NCBI RefSeq assembly: GCF_964028195.1
Contig: NZ_OZ034750.1
Location: 1,240,001-1,304,000 of the forward strand
Direction: 5' to 3'
Source of the DNA: Wolbachia endosymbiont (group A) of Pogonocherus hispidulus
GTDB taxonomy: Bacteria; Pseudomonadota; Alphaproteobacteria; Rickettsiales; Anaplasmataceae
Length of the DNA stretch: 64,000 nt
Below are positions 7,876 through 14,996 of the stretch, piece after piece. The notes under the pieces are model-generated. The model was not told the DNA's origin, did no database searches, and saw nothing but the letters and a program-made list of their open reading frames with translations. Each line of letters begins with the position of its first letter. Position 1 is the first letter of the stretch. Position numbers and translations under genes: made by a program.

Positions 7876-8913
7876 ATGAACATGGATATAACTACTAGCC
7901 TATTAGGAGACGTTAGTAATTTAATAGATAGAGCAAAGAATCATCTTTCTGTTCAATTCAACTCTACTCTAGTATTGCTAAACTGGCAAATTGGCTCCAG
8001 AATTGACCAAGATATTCTAAAGCACAAACGCGCAGATTATGGGAAGCAAATCATCTCCCAACTTGCAAAAGAACTTCAGATTAAATATGGACGTGGGTTT
8101 GATAGAGCGTCATTATTTCGTATGGTGCAATTTTCTAAATTCTTTCCTGATCAAGAGATTGTCGCGACACTGTCACAACAATTGAGTTGGTCACATTTTG
8201 TAGAAATTATTGCAATTTCTGATGAGCTGAAGCGTAATTATTATATAGAAATGTGTCGTATTGAAAGGTGGAGTGTTAGGGCACTACGTAGTAAAATCGA
8301 TACTATGTTGTATGAACGTACAGCACTAGCAAAAAAACCTGAAGATTTCATAAGAAGGAGTATAAAAAATTTACGTGAAGAAAATATGTTAGCACCAGAA
8401 TTCATTTTTCATGACCCATACTTCCTTAGCTTCATGGAATTGCCATCAAGTTATAGTGAGACTGATCTAGAAAATACAATCTTGGATGAATTGACAAAAT
8501 TTTTACAAGAGTTTGGGAATGATTTTTGTTTTGTAACACGTCAAAAAAGGATGAGTACTAAAACAACTGACAGGTATTTGGACCTGCTATTTTTTCACAG
8601 AGGATTAAAACGCCTTATAGCAATAGAGCTAAAAATAGGCCGTTTTGAACCAGCTTATAAAGGACAGATGGAATGGTATTTAAATTGGTTAGATAAAAAT
8701 GAACGAAAAGCAGGTGAAGAAAAACCGTTAGGGATTATTTTATGTGCTGATAAGGATCAAGAGGATATAGAATATCTTGAACTCGAAGGCTCTAATATTC
8801 ATGTTGCACAGTATTTAACACAGCTTCCTTCTAAAGAAATTCTTGAAAAGAAGTTGAGAAAGGCTATTTCTATAGCACGTGAAAAACATGCAAGTATTCA
8901 GTCAGAGCCATGA
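7876..8913 (+). CDS. YhcG/DUF1016-family PD-(D/E)XK nuclease, cargo gene in the baseplate operon
   Basis: About 345 residues from the MNMD start at 7876. The ATG at 7810 lies inside the PAAR gene and adds an unlikely leader. N-terminal helical domain (LNWQIGSRIDQDIL, RADYGKQIISQLAKELQIKY, GRGFDRASLFRMVQF, LSWSHFVEII) and C-terminal nuclease (RYLDLLFFHRGLKRLIAIELKIGRFEPAYKGQM): the D...E-L-K motif is intact. This family is found as a phage/host-defence-related or recombination nuclease; its role here is unknown. It is a moron inserted between PAAR and gpW, since those genes are adjacent in P2-like baseplate operons. Confidence 0.85.
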   Translation: MNMDITTSLLGDVSNLIDRAKNHLSVQFNSTLVLLNWQIGSRIDQDILKHKRADYGKQIISQLAKELQIKYGRGFDRASLFRMVQFSKFFPDQEIVATLSQQLSWSHFVEIIAISDELKRNYYIEMCRIERWSVRALRSKIDTMLYERTALAKKPEDFIRRSIKNLREENMLAPEFIFHDPYFLSFMELPSSYSETDLENTILDELTKFLQEFGNDFCFVTRQKRMSTKTTDRYLDLLFFHRGLKRLIAIELKIGRFEPAYKGQMEWYLNWLDKNERKAGEEKPLGIILCADKDQEDIEYLELEGSNIHVAQYLTQLPSKEILEKKLRKAISIAREKHASIQSEP

Positions 8914-8920
8914 AAAATAT

Positions 8921-9256
8921 ATGCGAGGAATGGATGCTAAAACAGGAAAAGCATTAGAAGGAATAGAGCACTTAAAGCAGTCGATAATTGATATACTGAC
9001 CACTCCTATTAACAGTAGAGTAATGAGAAGAGATTATGGTTCTCGATTATTTGAATTAGTAGATAAGCCAATAAATAGAGATTTAACTTTGGAAATCTAT
9101 GCAGCAACAGCAGAAGCACTGGGGAAATTTGAGAAGAGATTTAAGTTAGAAAAAGTAAAGATTGCTGAAGCTAAAGAAGGAAAAATGACTCTTGTACTTG
9201 AAGGTATGTATCTTTCAGAAGGCAAATTCATAGGTATTAGTGGAGTAGTTGTTTAA
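8921..9256 (+). CDS. Baseplate assembly protein W (gp25-like)
   Basis: About 111 residues from MRGMDAKTGKALEGIEHLKQ at 8921; the longer start at 8879 would overlap the nuclease gene. QSIIDILTTPINSRVMRRDY then GSRLFELVDKPINRD is the gp25/gpW signature of a baseplate wedge component at the sheath-initiating end. Intact. Confidence 0.88.
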   Translation: MRGMDAKTGKALEGIEHLKQSIIDILTTPINSRVMRRDYGSRLFELVDKPINRDLTLEIYAATAEALGKFEKRFKLEKVKIAEAKEGKMTLVLEGMYLSEGKFIGISGVVV

Positions 9257-9258
9257 AA

Positions 9259-10050
9259 ATGCAGCAGCCTGAATCACTGAACTTCGAAGAGATTTTTGCT
9301 CGGATGAAAGAAGAATTAATAAGTCGAGATAAAAGTTTTACAGCACTAATTGAAAGTGACCCAGCGATGAAGATTTTAGAAGTAGCAGCATGGCGAGAAC
9401 TTTTGCTTAGAGAAAGAATAAACGAAGCAATAAAAAGTAATGTACTGAAGTTTGCAAGGGGAGAAGATCTTGATAATTTAGCTGAGTTTTATGTTGTAGA
9501 AAGAGAAAAAGGGGAAGATGATGAACGATTTAGAAAAAGAATTAAAGCAAAGATAGCAGGTTGGTCAACAGGAGGAAGTAAGGAATATTATAAATATCAT
9601 GCACTGTCAGCAGATAGTAGAGTAAAAGATGCACTAGTGGAATCAACTATACCAGGGAAAGTACAAATTTCAATCTTATCAACAACAACTGGCATAGTGT
9701 CAGAAGAGCTACTAGAAATTGTAAAAAAGCAGGTTACTAGAGATGATATAAGGGTTTTAACCGATACAGTAACAGTGATAGGTTGCAATATTACGGAAAT
9801 AGATATTCACAGCAGAGTGAGCGTAAGTCCTGTAATGTCAGAGGAAGAAATCAAGAAGCAGTTCATCAAGAAGTTTGAAGCAAGCAAAAGATTGGGATGG
9901 AATGTTACAAAATCTTGGATAATAGCGAATTTGTTTGTGGAAGGAGTAGAAAACGTAGAATTAATCGAGCCAAAAGAGGATGTTGTAATTAGAGGAAATG
10001 AATGTCCTATATTGAAAACTTTGAATATTGAATTTATAGGTAAAAACTAA
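9259..10050 (+). CDS. Baseplate assembly protein J
   Basis: 263 residues, P2 gpJ / Mu gp47 family: LNFEEIFARMKEELISRD, AWRELLLRERINEAIKSNVL, EDLDNLAEFY, RFRKRIKAKIAGWSTGGSKE, YYKYHALSADSRVKDA. It forms the baseplate wedge with gpW and gpI. Two bases separate it from gpW and its last base is the A of the gpI ATG, so it is translationally coupled. Normal length. Confidence 0.88.
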   Translation: MQQPESLNFEEIFARMKEELISRDKSFTALIESDPAMKILEVAAWRELLLRERINEAIKSNVLKFARGEDLDNLAEFYVVEREKGEDDERFRKRIKAKIAGWSTGGSKEYYKYHALSADSRVKDALVESTIPGKVQISILSTTTGIVSEELLEIVKKQVTRDDIRVLTDTVTVIGCNITEIDIHSRVSVSPVMSEEEIKKQFIKKFEASKRLGWNVTKSWIIANLFVEGVENVELIEPKEDVVIRGNECPILKTLNIEFIGKN

Positions 10051-11210
10051 TGCTTCTACCACCAAATGCAACAAAACAAGAACGTAGAATAGTTGAAGCA
10101 ATAGATTATAAAGTAGATTCGAGCTGTATAAGAGGGTTTAAGTTCAACCTGAAAGAAGAAACATTGCCGTGGTTGATTGAGGAATATGAATTGGGGGAAA
10201 TACTACGTTGGATAAAGGATAAAAGAAAAGCCGTAGTAGAAGGAGTAAAATTTCAAAGACTGCGAGGAACACCTAAATCACTTAAAATAGCACTCAAGTG
10301 GGCAAATATAGAAGACATTACAATTATCGAAGAACCACCTGGTAAACATTTTTTTGAACTGCAGATAGGGATAAGGGATGTTCCAAATAACTTTTTTGTG
10401 GATGCAGTAGTAGAATTGGCAAAACTATCACTACCAGCAAGGTCAAGGCTAATGAGGATTTTTAACGATTATTATAATGCGCAGAGATTTATATTGGATG
10501 AGAGTTTATTTGGAGATCTTCTTTCTGATTATTCAGGGGTAAAAATAGAAAAAAATGGGCCAGTGTTATCGTTTGGAAGAATAAATTTTTTCAGTTCTAG
10601 AGGTCCGTTAGTAGAGATTGTAGACAACTATTTAAGAGAGCATTATGAACAAACATTTAGTAATGACATATATCGATTAGATGTAGCAGTACTTGGAGAA
10701 ACAGAGGCTCATACAAAGGATTACAAAGGCATTTATGAAAGAAGTCATCAGTGGTACAACTTAAAAGCACTATATCCTCTATCACAGAGCTTATTACCAG
10801 AAATAAAGTTTGCCAAAGCACAGATTGTACTGTCAGATAGCTGGAAATTAGGAGAAATAAATGGGTGCTTTCCAGTAAGTAGCGTAGAAGAAAAAGGAAA
10901 TAAATTTGTATTGGGAAACGATAAACTTTCAGGGCAACGTTGGAATTTAAAACACAAGCCAATTTTAGAAAGATTCAGTATTATCCATCGTTACAAAGTA
11001 GAAAATTATACAGATCAGAAGGTCAGAAAATATGTTTTAGCAGAACACAATGTTTACTATAAAAATGATTTGGATTCAGAGCAAAAAGACTCAATACACG
11101 AATTAGAAAAGCACATTTTAGTATTTTATCCAGGAGTACTGAAGTGGCACGAACATAGACATTTGCACAGAAATTGGAAAAATAGTCAAGTAATATCTCT
11201 AATAAGTTAA
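10050..11210 (+). CDS. Phage tail protein I, extended
   Basis: 386 residues. The first ~170 match the gpI family (MLLPPNATKQERRIVEAID, WLIEEYELGEILRWIKDKRK, GTPKSLKIALKWANIE, SLPARSRLMRIFNDYYNAQR). Classic gpI is about 170 to 200 residues, so the C-terminal ~200 residues (REHYEQTFSNDIYRLDVAVL ... WHEHRHLHRNWKNSQV) are an extension, perhaps a receptor-binding or fibre-attachment part. No separate tail-fibre gene follows; the operon ends here, replaced by ankyrin genes. Confidence 0.8.
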   Translation: MLLPPNATKQERRIVEAIDYKVDSSCIRGFKFNLKEETLPWLIEEYELGEILRWIKDKRKAVVEGVKFQRLRGTPKSLKIALKWANIEDITIIEEPPGKHFFELQIGIRDVPNNFFVDAVVELAKLSLPARSRLMRIFNDYYNAQRFILDESLFGDLLSDYSGVKIEKNGPVLSFGRINFFSSRGPLVEIVDNYLREHYEQTFSNDIYRLDVAVLGETEAHTKDYKGIYERSHQWYNLKALYPLSQSLLPEIKFAKAQIVLSDSWKLGEINGCFPVSSVEEKGNKFVLGNDKLSGQRWNLKHKPILERFSIIHRYKVENYTDQKVRKYVLAEHNVYYKNDLDSEQKDSIHELEKHILVFYPGVLKWHEHRHLHRNWKNSQVISLIS

Positions 11211-11377
11211 GTACTTATATTTAGATCCTCATATATTATATTAACAATAGGTAAAAGTGTATGAAATAAAAAGAAAAAGACTTGCTTTTCTATGCTAAAA
11301 AGGACATGACTTAAATAGCAGCAGGTAAACATAAGAAATTTATCTGGCGCTAGAAAAGCTAATTTTGTGAGGTAAGT
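11211..11377. other. Short non-coding gap before ankyrin genes
   Basis: AT-rich, with no ORF. It carries a possible promoter for the ankyrin-recombinase block but no convincing -35/-10 pair. GAGGTAAGT precedes the ATG at 11378. Confidence 0.4.
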
Positions 11378-12091
11378 ATGAAGTTTAGCGAAGAAAAGAG
11401 AGAATCTTTTAGTAAGTTTTTTAAAGAAGTATCAAGTAACGATATTAATAAAAGAAATGAAGAAGGAGAGACGATCTTGCATCAAGCAGTAGAAATCTCC
11501 AATTACAAAACAATAAGGTTATTAATAAAAAAAGGGGCAGAGGTTAATGCAAGAGATAAAAATGGTTATACACCACTACACTGTGCAGTATTCGCAAAGA
11601 GTTTAGAAAATGTAAAAGTGCTGCTAAGGGAAGGAGCGGAAGTAAATGCCACTCAATATGTCAGTGGATGTACGCCACTCCACTCTGCGTGCAAAATGGG
11701 AGGAGTTGAAATAATAAAAGAGCTAGTGAAGGCCGGAGCTGAAGTTAATCAACTGAATAAATATGGTGCAACACCAATGTATTACATCTGGGAAAGTGAA
11801 AAGTATCGTCTATGTGATAGCAAAGAAAGTGAAAAGGCAAGTAAATTTTTGAGAGAAAAAGGAGGAGTAACAAAAAGTAGAGAACTGACGTGCTATGGAA
11901 TAGAGAGGCTAGTGGGAGAAATAGCAGACATGTTGAATGGGAGTTATTTACCAGAGTTAAAAATAATAGAGATAGAAGAAATAAGGAAGAGAGACAAATC
12001 GCTAATAAAGAAAGAATGTCAAAATTTAGCAAGCAAGATAATCAGCCAAGTGAATGAAATGATAGATGAGGTGGTGAGAAGGAAAGCTTAA
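11378..12091 (+). CDS. Ankyrin-repeat protein (3 to 4 repeats)
   Basis: 237 residues. Repeats at roughly 27-155: EGETILHQAVEISNYKTIRL, NGYTPLHCAVFAKSLENVKV, GCTPLHSACKMGGVEIIKEL, then a weaker one. The C-terminal 80 residues are helical and charged (LTCYGIERLVGEIADMLNGS ... ISQVNEMIDEVVRRKA), with no known domain. No signal peptide or membrane segment. Ankyrin proteins in WO prophages are candidate effectors binding eukaryotic proteins; the target is unknown. It is in tandem with a related gene 31 bases downstream. Confidence 0.85.
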   Translation: MKFSEEKRESFSKFFKEVSSNDINKRNEEGETILHQAVEISNYKTIRLLIKKGAEVNARDKNGYTPLHCAVFAKSLENVKVLLREGAEVNATQYVSGCTPLHSACKMGGVEIIKELVKAGAEVNQLNKYGATPMYYIWESEKYRLCDSKESEKASKFLREKGGVTKSRELTCYGIERLVGEIADMLNGSYLPELKIIEIEEIRKRDKSLIKKECQNLASKIISQVNEMIDEVVRRKA

Positions 12092-12122
12092 AAAAAAGGT
12101 CAAAGAAAAGGTGAGGTAGATT

Positions 12123-12611
12123 ATGTTAAAGTTTGGTAAGAAAGAGGAGTCACTATTAGAGAACTCATATAAAAATATTTATGCAAGAGACAAGAATGGA
12201 AGAACAGCTCTACATTATGCAGTAGAGGTAAAAACAGTGGAGTTATTAGTCGAAAAAGGAGCGAATGTGAATGCAACAGATATAGGAGGATATACAGCAC
12301 TACACCTAGCGGTAACGGAGAAACGCCTAGAAACCGTGAGAGAATTGATAAAGTCAGGAGCAAATATAAATGCGGAAGAATATGGAAATAAATGCACTCC
12401 ATTGCACCTTGCATGTATGGTGGAGAAAGTGGAAATAGTAGAAGAGTTAGTGAAAGCTGGAGGAGAAATAGAGCAAGCGGATAAATTTGGAATGACAGCG
12501 ATGGATTATGCGAAAAATAGTAAAGAGATAACCGAGGTATTAAAGAAAGAAACAGACAGAATTGAAAAGTTATTTGAACAGCAAAGTGGGAAATCTTCTA
12601 TGAGAGGCTAA
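12123..12611 (+). CDS. Ankyrin-repeat protein, short paralogue
   Basis: 162 residues, almost entirely ankyrin repeats: NGRTALHYAVEVKTVELLVE, GGYTALHLAVTEKRLETVRE, KCTPLHLACMVEKVEIVEEL, FGMTAMDYAKNSKEITEVLK. It resembles the preceding gene (the same Y/C-G-N-K-CTPLH insertion) and is probably a duplication with a lost C-terminal tail. GGTGAGG lies 5 to 11 bases before the ATG. Its stop is four bases before the DUF2924 gene. Confidence 0.85.
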   Translation: MLKFGKKEESLLENSYKNIYARDKNGRTALHYAVEVKTVELLVEKGANVNATDIGGYTALHLAVTEKRLETVRELIKSGANINAEEYGNKCTPLHLACMVEKVEIVEELVKAGGEIEQADKFGMTAMDYAKNSKEITEVLKKETDRIEKLFEQQSGKSSMRG

Positions 12612-12615
12612 AAGC

Positions 12616-13056
12616 ATGGAGGAAGAAACAGAAAAGAAAGTAATGAATTTGGAGAAAAAAGCGTTGGTAGAGTTGAGAAGAATATGGAAGAAGGTATATG
12701 GGGAAGAGGCGCCTAGATACTCAAAGAAATATCTGATACCGAGACTAGCATATAGAATACAGGAGGAAGCGTATGGAGAAATGTCAAGAAAAGGAACAAA
12801 AAGACTAGAGTATCTAGCAGATCGGCTAGAGAAGGGAAAAAGAATAAGTAGTGACAAACTGCCAGTAGCAGGAACAGAGCTAATATTAGAGAGAGGGGAA
12901 GAAACGCATGCGGTAATGGTAACAGATAAGGGTTTAATCTACAGAGAAGAATTTTTTACGTCATTGTCAGCAGTAGCCGGAAAAATAATGGGAATGAGTT
13001 ACAATGGGCCGCTCCTATTTGGTTTGCGTGATCAAAAGGGAAGGGAAAATGTGTAA
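12616..13056 (+). CDS. DUF2924 protein, partner of serine recombinase
   Basis: 146 residues. ELRRIWKKVYGEEAPRYSKK, LIPRLAYRIQEEAYGEMS, then LPVAGTELILERGEETHAVM and LSAVAGKIMGMSYNGPLLFG match the DUF2924 family: an N-terminal helical part followed by a DNA-binding-like small beta domain with a 'LSavAr.ItG..wnGp.FFGL' end. These genes habitually precede serine recombinases in phages. The last codons overlap the recombinase start (ATGTGTAA), implying coupled translation; a role in integration/excision control is inference. Confidence 0.85.
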   Translation: MEEETEKKVMNLEKKALVELRRIWKKVYGEEAPRYSKKYLIPRLAYRIQEEAYGEMSRKGTKRLEYLADRLEKGKRISSDKLPVAGTELILERGEETHAVMVTDKGLIYREEFFTSLSAVAGKIMGMSYNGPLLFGLRDQKGRENV

Positions 13057-14533
13057 AGAGATAAGATGTGCAATATATACGAGAAAGTCAAATGAGGATG
13101 GTCTAGAACAAAAGTTTAATAGTCTTGATGCGCAACGTGTAGCATGTGAAAAATATATAAAAAGCCGAGAAGGATGGGTAGCATTGGCCAAAAGATACGA
13201 TGATGGAGGTTTCTCAGGAAAGAATTTAGAAAGACCAGCAATAAAGGAGTTGTTTGAAGATGTAAAGACAGGAGAAGTTGACTGTGTAGTAGTATATACA
13301 TTAGATAGGCTATCAAGAGAAACAAAAGACAGCATTGAAGTAACGTCATTTTTTAGAAGGCATAGAGTAAATTTTGTAGCAGTAACACAGATATTTGACA
13401 ATAATACGCCAATGGGAAAGTTCGTGCAAACGGTATTGTCAGGAGCAGCACAGCTAGAAAGAGAAATGATCGTAGAAAGAGTAAAAAACAAAATAGCAAC
13501 ATCAAAAGAGCAAGGGTTATGGATGGGAGGAACTTTACCGCTGGGATATGATGTAAAAGATAAAGAATTAATAATAAATGAAAAAGAAGCAAAAGTGGTA
13601 AGGTATATATTTGAAAGATATTTGGAGCTGAAGTCAATGGCAGAGTTGGCAAGGGAATTAAACAGAGAAGGGTACCGGACGAAATCAGATATCTTTAAAA
13701 AGGCAATGGTGAGAAGAATAATAACAAATCCAATATATATGGGAAAAATAAGGCATTATGAGAAGCAATATGAGGGAAAGCATGAAGCAATAATAAAAGA
13801 GGAAAAATGGCAAAAAGCACAGGAATTGATAAAGAATCAACCATATAGAAAGGTGAAATACGAGGAAGCGCTACTAAAGGGAATAATAAAGTGCAAGGGC
13901 TGTGATGTAAATATGACGCTGACCTATGCAAAAAAGGAAAATAAAAGGTACCGATATTATATATGTAATAATCGTTTAGGAGGAAAAGGGTGTGCATCAG
14001 TGAGTCGAAGTATAGTAGCAGGAGAAATAGAAAAAGAAGCAATGAAGAAAGCAGAAGATTTATATGAAAAATGGGGAGAAAAAGCAGAAGAGTGGAAAAA
14101 TTTAAGTTTTGGAAAGCAAAAAGAAGTAGTGAAAAAGTTAATAAAGGGAGTAATGGTTAAGGAAGATGGAATAGAAGTGAGTTCTGAATCAGAGGAAAAG
14201 TTTATACCAATAAAGAAGAAAGGAAATAAATGCACGGTAGTAGAACCAGAAGGTAAAACAAACAATGCGCTACTGAAAGCAGTGGTAAGAGCTCACTTGT
14301 GGAAACGGCAACTAGAAGAGGGAAAATATAGAAGTGTAAAGGAACTGAGTACTAAAATTAATATAGGTACAAGACGTATACAGCAAATTTTGAGATTAAA
14401 TTATTTAGCTCCAAAAATAAAGGAAGACATAGTAAATGGGAGACAGCCAAGAGCCTTGAAGCTAGCTGATTTGAGAGAAATACCGATGCTATGGAGTGAG
14501 CAAAGGGAGAAATTTTACGGCTCAGCGTCGTAA
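13049..14533 (+). CDS. Large serine recombinase (WO integrase type)
   Basis: 494 residues from ATG 13049, after AAGGGAAGGG; the longer start at 13004 lies in DUF2924. Resolvase domain (CAIYTRKSNEDGLEQKFNSL, probable catalytic Ser14; LDRLSRETKDSIEV; QLEREMIVERVKNKI), recombinase domain (MGGTLPLGYDVKDKELIINE, ITNPIYMGKIRHYEKQYEGK), zinc ribbon (CKGCDVNMTL ... CNNRLGGKGC), and a C-terminal HTH (SVKELSTKINIGTRRIQQIL). Apparently intact and complete. It is a different lineage from the 2049 gene. I see no att site next to it, and its position in mid-prophage suggests that the ankyrin-DUF2924-recombinase block was joined by rearrangement. Confidence 0.9.
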   Translation: MCKEIRCAIYTRKSNEDGLEQKFNSLDAQRVACEKYIKSREGWVALAKRYDDGGFSGKNLERPAIKELFEDVKTGEVDCVVVYTLDRLSRETKDSIEVTSFFRRHRVNFVAVTQIFDNNTPMGKFVQTVLSGAAQLEREMIVERVKNKIATSKEQGLWMGGTLPLGYDVKDKELIINEKEAKVVRYIFERYLELKSMAELARELNREGYRTKSDIFKKAMVRRIITNPIYMGKIRHYEKQYEGKHEAIIKEEKWQKAQELIKNQPYRKVKYEEALLKGIIKCKGCDVNMTLTYAKKENKRYRYYICNNRLGGKGCASVSRSIVAGEIEKEAMKKAEDLYEKWGEKAEEWKNLSFGKQKEVVKKLIKGVMVKEDGIEVSSESEEKFIPIKKKGNKCTVVEPEGKTNNALLKAVVRAHLWKRQLEEGKYRSVKELSTKINIGTRRIQQILRLNYLAPKIKEDIVNGRQPRALKLADLREIPMLWSEQREKFYGSAS

Positions 14534-14996
14534 CGTTTATAAAAACAACAATATGAAAAAACATCGAAAAAAGTATGTGACAGAAAATTAAAAAAGGTTA
14601 TTGCAAAAGGAGCTACTACAAAGGGCCACACAAAAAGATGCTGAAATTGATATAGAAAAGTAAGTCAATGTTACAGAATCAATTATGTGAAAATATCAAT
14701 ATAGATGATGAAGATTTTAGCATATTGGATGCAACAGTGGTATACAATTTTAGCTGCATATTTTAATAGTAGATTTAGAGGAAAATTCTTTAAACATCAA
14801 AAAAGGCAATACTCTAAACTTCAGCACACAACTCCAGGAAATAGTACATGTCGAGCAATCTATAGCCCCTTTTGAATCTGAGAGTGTACTTGAAAATCCA
14901 TAAACATTAAGTAAACTTTTTAAATAAAATAGTTTCTTTTTCAACTTACTAAATAAACTTCTCCCATCATTGCTGTGTAACAAATCATATACAAAG
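14534..14996. other. Degenerate intergenic region
   Basis: About 460 bp with no convincing gene. A short plus-frame stretch near 14669 (LCENINIDDEDFSILDATVV) looks like a decayed Wolbachia coding fragment, but it stops after about 30 codons. Confidence 0.4.

Noticed and set aside
14750..14983. 77-codon minus-strand ORF before the OTU gene
   Set aside because: No ribosome site, no recognisable pattern, and the plus strand shows equally short broken frames; treated as noncoding.
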